Positions 7,130 through 15,397 of a stretch of DNA of 15,559 nt are shown here, piece after piece. The position numbers and the translations under genes are program-made. The stretch spans positions 1-15,559 of the forward strand of contig CAZMZC010000063.1 in the NCBI GenBank assembly GCA_964570685.1. Reading direction: 5' to 3'. The first letter of the stretch is position 1, and every line of letters starts with the position of its first letter. The notes beneath the pieces are model-generated. The model was not told the DNA's origin and did not search any database. It saw nothing but the letters and a program-made list of their open reading frames with translations. This stretch comes from UBA1189 sp964570685. GTDB taxonomy: Bacteria; Bacteroidota; Bacteroidia; Bacteroidales; Bacteroidaceae.

Positions 7130-7171
7130 TAATCAGGAACAATAATCTATACGGATCGACGTTCCTAATTA
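7130..7171 (+). promoter_or_regulatory. Stem-loop in the leader of the polysaccharide operon
   Basis: TAATCAGGAAC (7130-7140) and GTTCCTAATTA (7161-7171) are an 11-nt inverted repeat with one mismatch, separated by 20 nt. It begins about 15 nt after the predicted transcription start. No T-run follows, so it is not an intrinsic terminator by itself; a regulatory or mRNA-stabilising hairpin is possible. Confidence 0.5.
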
Positions 7172-7200
7172 TACAATAAAGTTTGATTGCGCAATATAAT

Positions 7201-9684
7201 ATGAAGAAACTATCTATACTCGTACTACTACTGCTTTGCGTGCAAGTAGTATCGGCACAAAAGATGACCGATGACCAAGTGATAGAATATGTACTACAGG
7301 CACAAGAAAAGGGTGAAAGCCAACAGCAAATAGCCAAGGGCCTTTTGCGCAAAGGAGTGACCATGGATCAGGTGAACCGTATCAAGCGCAAGATGGAGAG
7401 TCAAAAGAAAACAGGAGTGGGCAACTCGTTGACTGAGAAATCGCGCACACGTACAGCACCCAAGAAAAATGGTGCCATTGAGCTGCAGAGTGACAAGGAG
7501 GGTAAGAGCAAGCTCAATGCTACGGAACGCGAAGAAATGATGATGGGAGAGATGGAATTCTTCTTCCCAGACTCGACCATGATGTATATGATGAAAGAGC
7601 AGAACAAGAAAGAGATTTTCGGTCATCGTATCTTCCAAAACAAAGATGTCGCTTTCGAGGCAAGCTATAACCTGCCTACGCCTGCCAACTACCGATTGGG
7701 ACCGGGTGATGAAGTGGCTATTGACATCTGGGGTGCATCGCAATCAAATATCCAAGAAACCATTTCACCTGACGGGAACATCTACGTAGAAAACCTGGGA
7801 CCTATACATCTCAGCGGGCTAACCGTAACACAGGCCAACAAATATCTGAAAGAGCAATTCGGACAGATATACTCAAGCATTAATGGTGAAGAGCCAGATT
7901 CAAACATACGTCTCTCGTTGGCACAAAACCGTTCTATTCAGGTGCATGTGATGGGTGAAGTGGAAAATCCAGGAACCTATACAATGTCATCATTTGCCAC
8001 CATCTTCAATGCTCTATATCAGGCTGGAGGCGTGAATGAGGTGGGAACGCTGCGTGAGGTGAAGGTGTACCGTAACGACAAGCCTGTGGCCACCTATGAC
8101 GTGTACGACTTTATCCTCAATGGCAATAACAATACAGGCATCCGCCTTGAAGACAATGACGTTGTGACGATAGATGCCTACAAGAACCTCGTGAGTGTGA
8201 CGGGCAATGTGAAGCGTCCGATGTACTATGAGATGCTCGATGGTGAATCCGTTGAGCAACTGCTAAAATATGCCGGAGGATTTACCGGTAATGCCTACAA
8301 GACAGACGTTAGACTGATACGTAATGGAAAGCGGGAACGTGAGATATATACACTTGACTCTGCTGAGCGACAGAACTTTACTATAGCTGACGGCGACTCC
8401 ATATCAGTAGACTCCATCATGTCCACCTTTGCCAACATGGTGGAGGTGAAAGGAGCGGTATACCGTCCTGGAATGTTCCAAATGGATGGGCGCATTAGCA
8501 CAGTGAAACAGCTCATCGAGAGCGCAGGAGGACTAAAGGATGAGGCATTCCTCAATCGTGCCATCTTGAACCGTCGCAATCCGAACAATACAATGGAGAA
8601 CTTGGCCATCAATCTTGAGCAACTGATGGACGGCACTATTGATGATGTGCAGCTAAGGAAAAATGACGTGCTGTTGGTACCCAGTATTTTTGATATGCAG
8701 GAGGTGCAGACGGTGACTATCTTCGGTGAAGTGGCATTTCCTGGCACCTATCAGTATGTGGATAATATGTCTGTTGAGGATTTTATCGTGAATGCGGGCG
8801 GACTGAAAGAGGCAGCCTCCACAGCCAAGGTGGATGTGGCACGTCGTGTAAAAAACTCACGAGCCACATCAGCAAGCGACACCATTTCACATACATACTC
8901 ATTCTCCATCAGCGATGGACTGGTGGTAGAAGGCAACCCGGACTTCACGCTGAAGCCTTTCGATGAGGTATATGTGCGCAAAAGCCCCGGTTATCACGAG
9001 CAGGAGAATGTAACCATTGAAGGTGAAGTACTCTTTGGAGGCACCTATGCTTTGGAGAAGAAGAACCAGCGATTGAGTGAGTTAGTGACTAATGCCGGTG
9101 GTCTGACACCGCAAGCGAATATTAAAGGAGCACGTCTGGAACGTACGATGACCGAGGAAGAAAAGATGCGTTTGGAATCTACCATCGAAGCGGCTATCCA
9201 AATGGCCGAAAACAAGAAGGACTCGGTAGCTATACGCCGTAATATGATGAGCCAAACGACCTATCCCGTAGGTATCGAGTTGGACAAGGCGCTGGACAAG
9301 CCTGGGTCAGATGCCGATATCACCCTACGTGACGGCGACCGCCTGATAATACCCCAGTTCTCCAATACGGTGAAGGTTAGTGGTGAGGTGATGTATGCTA
9401 ACACCATTGCCTATAATCAAGGGAAGCGTTTGAACTATTACGTAAACCAAGCAGGTGGATATAATGAAAACGCCAACAAGTCGAACGTGTATATCGTATA
9501 TATGAACGGTACGGTATCGAAGGCTAACCGCTGGAGCCGGAAGGTAGTAGAGCCTGGTTGTGAAGTGGTAGTACCTACGAAAGAAGAAAAGGAAGGTATG
9601 TCGGCCAGTGAAATCCTAAGTTTAAGCTCAACGGCCGCATCATTGGCTACCGTAGTGTTAGCTTTGATTAATGTGTTCCGCTAA
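7201..9684 (+). CDS. Polysaccharide export outer-membrane protein (OPX) with six SLBB domains
   Basis: 827 residues from ATG 7201; a TTG six codons upstream is less likely because the ATG starts a clean signal peptide ending VVSA-Q (19/20). There is no lipobox, since the only cysteine, C13, follows Leu. Residues 20-130 are a charged helical region, then a Poly_export domain begins at YRLGPGDEVAIDIWG (164-178). Six SLBB repeats start near residues 248, 331, 414, 505, 604 and 724, each with a [VI]xGxV core followed by an AGG[VFLY] motif. The C-terminus ends in a hydrophobic helix (about 805-827), comparable to the outer-membrane-spanning helix of Wza. It is far larger than E. coli Wza because of the extra SLBB units. 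It should form the periplasmic/outer-membrane channel and dock on the co-polymerase encoded 17 nt downstream. It ends with two consecutive TAA codons. Confidence 0.93.
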   Translation: MKKLSILVLLLLCVQVVSAQKMTDDQVIEYVLQAQEKGESQQQIAKGLLRKGVTMDQVNRIKRKMESQKKTGVGNSLTEKSRTRTAPKKNGAIELQSDKEGKSKLNATEREEMMMGEMEFFFPDSTMMYMMKEQNKKEIFGHRIFQNKDVAFEASYNLPTPANYRLGPGDEVAIDIWGASQSNIQETISPDGNIYVENLGPIHLSGLTVTQANKYLKEQFGQIYSSINGEEPDSNIRLSLAQNRSIQVHVMGEVENPGTYTMSSFATIFNALYQAGGVNEVGTLREVKVYRNDKPVATYDVYDFILNGNNNTGIRLEDNDVVTIDAYKNLVSVTGNVKRPMYYEMLDGESVEQLLKYAGGFTGNAYKTDVRLIRNGKREREIYTLDSAERQNFTIADGDSISVDSIMSTFANMVEVKGAVYRPGMFQMDGRISTVKQLIESAGGLKDEAFLNRAILNRRNPNNTMENLAINLEQLMDGTIDDVQLRKNDVLLVPSIFDMQEVQTVTIFGEVAFPGTYQYVDNMSVEDFIVNAGGLKEAASTAKVDVARRVKNSRATSASDTISHTYSFSISDGLVVEGNPDFTLKPFDEVYVRKSPGYHEQENVTIEGEVLFGGTYALEKKNQRLSELVTNAGGLTPQANIKGARLERTMTEEEKMRLESTIEAAIQMAENKKDSVAIRRNMMSQTTYPVGIELDKALDKPGSDADITLRDGDRLIIPQFSNTVKVSGEVMYANTIAYNQGKRLNYYVNQAGGYNENANKSNVYIVYMNGTVSKANRWSRKVVEPGCEVVVPTKEEKEGMSASEILSLSSTAASLATVVLALINVFR

Positions 9685-9701
9685 TAAGAAATAAGAGAGA
9701 T

Positions 9702-10787
9702 ATGGAGGAACAGAATATAAAGAAGCAAAAAGAGATGGATATAGTAGGTCTTGTATTGCTATTATGGAGCAAGCGCAAGCGCATCATTATCAACTGTTTC
9801 ATTGGCGGTATACTTTCAATTATCGTAGCATTTAGTATTCCCAAGCAATACACATCAACAGTGGTGATGGCACCAGAATTCTCGTCAGGTGCGAGCGTAT
9901 CGGGTAGTCTCGGAGCTTTGGCCTCTATGGCGGGTTTTAATCTTGGAGGTTTGTCAGGGAGCGAGGATGCCTTATACCCCGAATTGTATCCACAAATAGT
10001 GTCGTCAACACCATTCCTCTGTGATATAATGAACCTTCAGGTGGAAACAATGGATGGCGAGTTAAAGACCTCTGTATATGATTATTTAGTGAATCACCAG
10101 AAAAGCCCTTGGTGGAGCAAGATGATTGCAGCTCCTTTCAAATGGATAAAACGCCTGACAGGAGGAGAGAAAAAGGAAGATATCATACCACTCGATGCCG
10201 AAGAAATGACTCTTTCGCGACGTCAGTTCCTTACGCTCAAGTCGTTGGATGATTTAATTTCGGTAAGCGTTGACAAGGGCAACTTTGTGATTACGTTGAA
10301 TGTGACGATGCAGGATCCGAAGATAGCGTCGTATGTGGCAACGGTAGTGTCGGAGAATCTGCAGGAGTATATCGGCAAATATCGTTCAGCCAAGGCGCGT
10401 AAGGATTTGGCCTATACGGAGAAGCTGTACACAGAAGCACAGGAAAAATATTATAAAGCTCAGCAAGCCTATGCAACCTATGCTGACCAACACCAAGGTG
10501 TGGTAAAAATGCAGTATCAAATTGAACAAGATAGGCTTTCGAACGAACAGGACTTGGCATTCAATGTCTATAACCAAATAGCCCAGCAACTGGAAATGGC
10601 ACGAGCAAAGGTAGCTGAGAGTACACCCGTATGTGTAGTGATGCAACCAGCTATTGTGCCTGTTAAGGCATCGTCACCAAAGAAGATGATGATGGGACTC
10701 TTGTATGTGTTCCTGGCCTTCTTTGGTACGGTAGCGTGGATACTCGTAGATGAGTATATTATTTCTCGTCGTGTAGTTGAAGAATAG
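9702..10787 (+). CDS. Wzz-like polysaccharide co-polymerase (chain-length determinant)
   Basis: 361 residues. Two membrane helices flank a periplasmic domain: about 28-45, followed by the typical PKQYTSTVVMAPE (47-59), and about 329-349, preceded by PVKASSPKK (320-328). The middle has a Gly/Ser-rich stretch (62-86) and a helical, probably coiled-coil segment rich in Lys, Glu and Gln (about 225-305). No Walker motifs or tyrosine-rich tail are present, so it is not a fused tyrosine autokinase as in Wzc; this fits a Wzz-type protein or a kinase-less PCP. It should set polymer length at the inner membrane and contact the OPX protein. It lies 17 nt after the OPX stop, with an AGAGAG stretch upstream of the ATG, and is followed by a 31-nt gap before the polymerase gene. 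Confidence 0.9.
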   Translation: MEEQNIKKQKEMDIVGLVLLLWSKRKRIIINCFIGGILSIIVAFSIPKQYTSTVVMAPEFSSGASVSGSLGALASMAGFNLGGLSGSEDALYPELYPQIVSSTPFLCDIMNLQVETMDGELKTSVYDYLVNHQKSPWWSKMIAAPFKWIKRLTGGEKKEDIIPLDAEEMTLSRRQFLTLKSLDDLISVSVDKGNFVITLNVTMQDPKIASYVATVVSENLQEYIGKYRSAKARKDLAYTEKLYTEAQEKYYKAQQAYATYADQHQGVVKMQYQIEQDRLSNEQDLAFNVYNQIAQQLEMARAKVAESTPVCVVMQPAIVPVKASSPKKMMMGLLYVFLAFFGTVAWILVDEYIISRRVVEE

Positions 10788-10818
10788 TTTATTGAAAGTA
10801 CTTCTTTGTATTTAGGGT

Positions 10819-12075
10819 ATGGAAGTATTCCAAAACATACTTATCGTAATCTCAATCTTGTTGGAGATTATGGTTCTGTTTTTTTTGGAATTAAAGACGT
10901 GGAAAACAGTATATACCCCGCTCAACTTTCTCATGCTTCCTTATTTGGCTGTTCTGTTGATTACTCTGATGTTAGCAGGTAGTGAATGGGGATTTGTTGA
11001 TTTTTATTACCCAAGTGTCCTAATATGGAATGTGAGCTTATTGATCTTTGCAATACCAAGTTTGACGTTAGGTTTCTTAAGTAATAAAAGTGGGAAATGT
11101 ATAGAGCCGAAGTGTTTGGATGTTTCAAAAGATTCTATTCCTAAAATTCTCGTCGCCTTCTCGGTAATCCTTTCCGTCCTATTCTTATGGCATCTTAAGG
11201 GGATGCTGGGCAACCCTTCATTAGCTATAGGATCTGAAGATTTTGGAGAAGAATTTAGCGGAGGAGGATTATGGGGGCATTTGCGTCAGCTCACCATACC
11301 TTTGTTGATAATGTGTATCTATTCGGTTTCGAAACAACGTTGGTGGCTTTGGCCTATCATTTTTGTTTTTCTCATTGTGGGTCTTTTAAACCAAGTGAAG
11401 AGTTGGGTTATTATACCAGTATTGGCAGCTGTGTTTATGAGATTGTATACAAAGAAGATGAAACTAACTCTCCGATTGCTATTTTTTGTTGTATTTGGGG
11501 CTATGTTGGTCTTTTTTTTGTCCTATGCATTGTCCATACTTGTCGTAAATGACAGAGGGGTTTCTGAGAGTTTTATGGAGCTTGTATTTAGTGGTTTCTT
11601 TCATTACTTGACTAGTGGCACATTGGGATGGAGCGTTGATTTGGAGAATAGTTTGCCAGATGCGTCTTGGGGAAGCTTTGAGAATATCATTGCACAAGTT
11701 GTCAATTTGGTTAGGTCCTTAACGGGAAGCGGAGAACTGGTGTATCCGATAAATCCTTTGTTCTACAATACGGGTATTACTCTTACTAATGTGCGCACAA
11801 TTTTTGGCACTTTATACATCAATTCTAATTTAGTAGAATATGTCCTGTATATTTTATTTCTCAGTACCTCCATGTATCTTATAAAAATTGCGATGACACG
11901 GTATAATAATATATATTGCTACACAATATACTTTTTTTATTGTGCATTGCTGTTTATGGGGTGGTTTGATTTCTTTTTTTCTGGACTGATAATCTATGAA
12001 TTTCCTATTATAACTATCGCTATGTACTATGTTTCTTCTTTAGTACCAGTGAAAAATAATAATGAAAAAATATAA
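10819..12075 (+). CDS. wzy: Wzy-like oligosaccharide repeat-unit polymerase
   Basis: 418 residues, almost wholly hydrophobic with roughly 10-12 membrane helices, and preceded by AGGG before the ATG. Wzy proteins join lipid-linked repeat units on the periplasmic face of the inner membrane and are poorly conserved in sequence. Supporting details are a larger periplasmic loop (about 255-320, with SGTLGWSVDLENSLPDASWG) and a late NVRTIFGTLYINSNLVEY segment, resembling the N-x-x-T-x-x-G/Y-x-N signature seen in many O-antigen polymerases, plus the gene's place between the co-polymerase and glycosyltransferases. The DNA is clearly more AT-rich than the first half of the window, as is typical for wzy genes. 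The TAA stop shares its last A with the ATG of the next gene. The assignment rests on topology and context more than on firm motif identity. Confidence 0.75.
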   Translation: MEVFQNILIVISILLEIMVLFFLELKTWKTVYTPLNFLMLPYLAVLLITLMLAGSEWGFVDFYYPSVLIWNVSLLIFAIPSLTLGFLSNKSGKCIEPKCLDVSKDSIPKILVAFSVILSVLFLWHLKGMLGNPSLAIGSEDFGEEFSGGGLWGHLRQLTIPLLIMCIYSVSKQRWWLWPIIFVFLIVGLLNQVKSWVIIPVLAAVFMRLYTKKMKLTLRLLFFVVFGAMLVFFLSYALSILVVNDRGVSESFMELVFSGFFHYLTSGTLGWSVDLENSLPDASWGSFENIIAQVVNLVRSLTGSGELVYPINPLFYNTGITLTNVRTIFGTLYINSNLVEYVLYILFLSTSMYLIKIAMTRYNNIYCYTIYFFYCALLFMGWFDFFFSGLIIYEFPIITIAMYYVSSLVPVKNNNEKI

Positions 12076-13061
12076 TGACAGCTATTATACTTGTTAACTG
12101 GAATGGGGCAGATGACACTATTGCTTGTTTAGAGTCGTTGAGTAGAATGGCGGAGCCGCACTTTGTAGTGATTGCCGATAATTCTTCCTCGGATGATTCT
12201 GTGTCTCGTATCCAAGCATGGATAGACGAGTCTGGGCAAGACAACCCTGTGGTAAAGGAATATCAGCTACTCTCATTGGATGCGAACTATGGTTTTGCAG
12301 TGGGAAACAACAAGGCACTTGCAGCAGCAATGCTGCGCAATCCAGATTATTGTATGTTGCTCAACAATGATACTGAGGTAGAACCTGACTTCCTGAGTAA
12401 GTTGGAAACTTACGCTGAGAACAACAAGGAGGTCAAGGTCCTTTCACCTTGTATTTGTTATCATTCACAAAGAGACAAAGTGTGGTTTAGTGGAGGACAA
12501 CTCATCTTCGGGTCGCGAAAGAATCTTTATGCCGAAAAGAATCTGAGGGAAGTAGGAAAGACTCCATTTCCCATATCATTTATCTCGGGATGTGCATTAT
12601 TCTTCCACACATCATTGTTAAATGAGCAGGCAGAGTTACTGTACAGTGGCTTCTTTTTTGGCGAAGAAGACTACGAGTTTTCTTTAAGGATGAAGAAAGA
12701 AGGAGTGAAGATGGTGTGTGTGCCTCAGTCTGTGGTGTATCATAAGGTGGGTTCCTCTCAGAAGCGTACGAATGACACTCGCGGCTTGGGGCGTGTATAT
12801 ATGTATTATCATAACCGCTTGGTATGTGCCCGTCTGTATTATTCTTCATTGAGTTTTCTTTTGATTCGCTTACTTAGTTGTCCGTTGTGTTTCAAATATT
12901 TCAAACAATATACGGGTTCGTATCGTATTGCGTGGAAGATTCTAAAACGCTTGTTGAGGGATGTGAAGACACATACAGGCTTCAGCCATGCCGATTTCTC
13001 GGCATTGATGTTTGACAATACCTATTTTTCTTTTAACACATCAAAGGTCGACGTATTGTGA
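12075..13061 (+). CDS. Glycosyltransferase family 2 (GT-A fold), rhamnosyltransferase-like
   Basis: 328 residues. The N-terminal GT-A domain shows ILVNWNG (5-11), IADNSSSDDS (33-42), NYGFAVGNN (71-79) and LLNNDTEV (95-102), where NNDT occupies the DxD nucleotide-sugar/metal position. Then come FISGCALFF (169-177), FFFGEEDYEFSLR (193-205) with the likely catalytic acidic residues, and VVYHKVGSS (220-228). This set is characteristic of the WbbL/RfbF-like GT2 branch, many of which add rhamnose from dTDP-rhamnose, but the sugar cannot be fixed from sequence. The C-terminal part (about 245-328) is basic and partly hydrophobic, fitting membrane association. It would add a sugar to the undecaprenyl-linked repeat unit in the cytoplasm. 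Its start overlaps the wzy stop by one base (TAATG), suggesting translational coupling. Confidence 0.9.
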   Translation: MTAIILVNWNGADDTIACLESLSRMAEPHFVVIADNSSSDDSVSRIQAWIDESGQDNPVVKEYQLLSLDANYGFAVGNNKALAAAMLRNPDYCMLLNNDTEVEPDFLSKLETYAENNKEVKVLSPCICYHSQRDKVWFSGGQLIFGSRKNLYAEKNLREVGKTPFPISFISGCALFFHTSLLNEQAELLYSGFFFGEEDYEFSLRMKKEGVKMVCVPQSVVYHKVGSSQKRTNDTRGLGRVYMYYHNRLVCARLYYSSLSFLLIRLLSCPLCFKYFKQYTGSYRIAWKILKRLLRDVKTHTGFSHADFSALMFDNTYFSFNTSKVDVL

Positions 13062-14161
13062 AAGTGCTGTTTTGTACACCATATGGTGATATAACAAAGG
13101 ATAACATCGGAGGAATCTCTGTTTGGGCAAAGGCTATTGTTGCCCAGCATCGGAGTGTGGCATCAGATTCCGACATAGAGTTAGACGTTTTTGCATTAGA
13201 TCGCAAGACTTATGTCAGAGGTGTAAACACATTTGTGCGTATCTGGACAGGTATTGTAGAGTATATACGATTGGTGCGTGAGGTATGGAGACAAATGGAT
13301 GATGAGGGGTATGATGCTGTCCATCTGTGTACAACGGCTTCTTTGAGCCTGATAAAAGATTGGCTCATTCTGGGCTATGCACACCGCAAAGGGCTGAAGA
13401 CATTTTTGCATTTCCATAATGGCAGAGTGTATGGAATTGTCCATCGAAAGAATTGGGAAACCTGTTTGTTGCGGCGTGTCTTGAAAGTTGTTGACGTACC
13501 CATTGTTATGGATGCCTTTTCGTTTGACGCGTTGAGAGAGTGGGGAATCACTTCTGCAATCAATCTCCCCAATCCGTTGTCCACCTTTGTTTGCCAAACT
13601 ATAGATTCTTGTACTCCTTTGCCTGAACGTGTCAAAGGACGTTTGCTGTTTGTTGGTCATATCGTGGATATCAAAGGTGTCTACGAGTTAGTGGAGGCTT
13701 GTACGCGTATGAGAGACATTCGCTTGCGTATGGTTGGCTATGCAGAGGAGGATGTCAAGCAGCGTTTGCTTACTATTGCTTCAAAACGCCAGGACGACTG
13801 GTTGGAGTTTACGGGTGGCCTCAGTCGTGAAGAGACCATTCAAGAAATCTTGTCAGCAGATGTGCTTATTGTTCCGTCTCATATAGAAGGTTTTCCGAAT
13901 GTGATACTTGAGGCTATGGCTTGTGGAACGCCCATCATCGCAAGCCGGGTAGGAGGTATTCCTGAGATGTTGGACAATGGTTCGTGCGGGGAGCTGATAG
14001 AACCTCGCAGTGTAGAGGCTATTGTTGCCGCCGTTGAAAGTTTTATGTATGATGAGCAGAGAAAGGTTCGGTATGCAACATTGGGAAAGGAGCGAGTGAA
14101 TAAGGTGTACTCTATTTCTTCGATATGGAACCAATTAACCTCTATTTGGAAAAATGTTTGA
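13058..14161 (+). CDS. Glycosyltransferase family 4 (GT-B fold)
   Basis: 367 residues from a GTG start whose GTGA overlaps the preceding TGA, a common coupling arrangement. The protein begins MKVLFCTPYGDITKDNIGGI, with the GG loop typical of GT4 acceptor domains. The second Rossmann domain shows LLFVGHIVDIKGVYEL (196-211), the segment with the phosphate-binding Lys (K206), GLSREE (254-259), and the EX7E motif HIEGFPNVILEAMACGTP (275-292, with E277 and E285), followed by GGIPEMLDNG. These are the donor-binding features of retaining GT4 enzymes. It should add one sugar of the repeat unit from a nucleotide-sugar donor at the cytoplasmic face of the membrane. Donor, acceptor and linkage are unknown. 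It ends with a TGA that overlaps, or almost touches, the start of the flippase gene. Confidence 0.92.
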   Translation: MKVLFCTPYGDITKDNIGGISVWAKAIVAQHRSVASDSDIELDVFALDRKTYVRGVNTFVRIWTGIVEYIRLVREVWRQMDDEGYDAVHLCTTASLSLIKDWLILGYAHRKGLKTFLHFHNGRVYGIVHRKNWETCLLRRVLKVVDVPIVMDAFSFDALREWGITSAINLPNPLSTFVCQTIDSCTPLPERVKGRLLFVGHIVDIKGVYELVEACTRMRDIRLRMVGYAEEDVKQRLLTIASKRQDDWLEFTGGLSREETIQEILSADVLIVPSHIEGFPNVILEAMACGTPIIASRVGGIPEMLDNGSCGELIEPRSVEAIVAAVESFMYDEQRKVRYATLGKERVNKVYSISSIWNQLTSIWKNV

Positions 14162-15386
14162 TATGATAAAACTTTCAAAACATAATATTCAAGCACTATA
14201 TCTTTATATAGCTACACTGCTTGGCTCATTGCTGGGCTTCGTGACTTCCGTTATCAATACCAACTTTCTATCGGAATCTGATTATGGGGATGTGCGGTAT
14301 GTACAGAATCTGATATCCTTTTTTTCTTGGGTGTTGTTGTTGGGTTTTTTTCTTAGCGGCAGCCGCCTGTTGGCTGTTTCGCGGAATGATTGTTACAGGC
14401 GCAAGGTGCGTGGTGCAATGATTCTTGTGCTACTTGCCAGCAGCATAATATTGATGGGGATAACCTATTTGGTGGGAATTTTACATTCTGATTCGTATGC
14501 AGTAAAACATCTTTTTGTTGCATCCTTGCCTGTATGTTTCTATCCCCTACTTACAAATTACATAAATACGACTGCCCAAGGCGACAATTTTATCGGCCGG
14601 TTGGCTTTGTCTCGCGTGTTGCCTGCCTTTTTATATATTCCGGTTGCATATTGGATATACTCCTGTTATGGCGCTACTCCAACATTGATGGTATTGCTGC
14701 AGTGGGGATTATATTGCTTGGTATTGGTCCTGATAATAGCGTCAACGAATCCTTCTTTTAAGAAACTTAGACCAATATTCATAGAGCTACAATCTGAAAA
14801 CAAGACTTATGGCCTACATTTGTATTATGGTTCATTGGCAATGGTGGCTACCAGCTATTTGGCAGGCGTGACTCTTGGCATCTTTAATGAGGATAATGTC
14901 CATGTGGGATATTACACATTGGCCCTTACTTTAACTACTCCGTTGTCTTATTTGCCTGGTATTATAGGAACAGTTTATTTTAAGAAGTTTGTAGATGAGC
15001 CCCGCATACCCGATAGGGTTATGAAGAGTACGCTATTGCTAACAGCACTCTCGTGCATCTGTTTCATATTGTTTGTTCGGGTATTTGTACATTTGTTTTA
15101 TCCAGACTCTTACGCTATGGTCGGGGTCTATGCCTCATGGTTAGCTGTCAGCTTCTCTATCCATGGCGTTGGTGATATGCTTAACCGTTTTTTAGGCTCA
15201 CATGGTATCGGAAAACCTATTCGTAATAGCAGTTATGCTTGTGGCTTAATAAAAATTGTAGGCTTTGTCGTTCTGGTATGGCTGTGGGATATAAATGGCG
15301 CAATCATAACACATATCATGAGTTCATTTGTGTATTGTGCTGCCTTATATTTGTATTATAGAAAAACGTTTTGCTCCTCAATATAA
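14154..15386 (+). CDS. wzx: Wzx-like lipid-linked oligosaccharide flippase
   Basis: 410 residues from ATG 14154 (8-nt overlap with the GT4 gene); an in-frame ATG at 14163, one base after the GT4 stop, is an equally possible start that removes only three residues. About 12 membrane helices fit the polysaccharide_synt/MurJ-Wzx branch of the MATE-like fold. Family-like features are the N-terminal LLGSLLGFVTSVINTNFLSE followed by DYGDVRYVQNL (about 23-53), an early Arg-rich cytoplasmic loop (SRNDCYRRKVRG), and the later GDMLNRFLGSHGIGKPIRNS segment (about 342-361). It would move undecaprenyl-diphosphate-linked repeat units across the inner membrane to the Wzy polymerase. It is the last intact gene of the operon in this window; 11 nt later the opposite-strand acyltransferase remnant ends. 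Confidence 0.87.
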   Translation: MFDMIKLSKHNIQALYLYIATLLGSLLGFVTSVINTNFLSESDYGDVRYVQNLISFFSWVLLLGFFLSGSRLLAVSRNDCYRRKVRGAMILVLLASSIILMGITYLVGILHSDSYAVKHLFVASLPVCFYPLLTNYINTTAQGDNFIGRLALSRVLPAFLYIPVAYWIYSCYGATPTLMVLLQWGLYCLVLVLIIASTNPSFKKLRPIFIELQSENKTYGLHLYYGSLAMVATSYLAGVTLGIFNEDNVHVGYYTLALTLTTPLSYLPGIIGTVYFKKFVDEPRIPDRVMKSTLLLTALSCICFILFVRVFVHLFYPDSYAMVGVYASWLAVSFSIHGVGDMLNRFLGSHGIGKPIRNSSYACGLIKIVGFVVLVWLWDINGAIITHIMSSFVYCAALYLYYRKTFCSSI

Positions 15387-15397
15387 AAGGGTAAACC

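Larger units (their letters stand above)
7022..7200 (+). promoter_or_regulatory. Intergenic region and leader of the polysaccharide operon
   Basis: The 179-nt gap after the plug gene has no visible terminator hairpin, only a C-rich stretch (about 7038-7062). It then holds the operon promoter (7079-7110) and a predicted leader of about 85 nt. The leader contains an inverted repeat (7130-7140 with 7161-7171) and a 10-bp palindrome ATTGCGCAAT (7186-7195) a few nt before the start codon. No small open frame is evident. Confidence 0.7.

Noticed and set aside
7130..7171. Invertible promoter flanked by inverted repeats, as in Bacteroides capsule loci
   Set aside because: The inverted repeat is only 11 nt with a 20-nt spacer and does not flank the promoter (7079-7110), and no recombinase gene is nearby.
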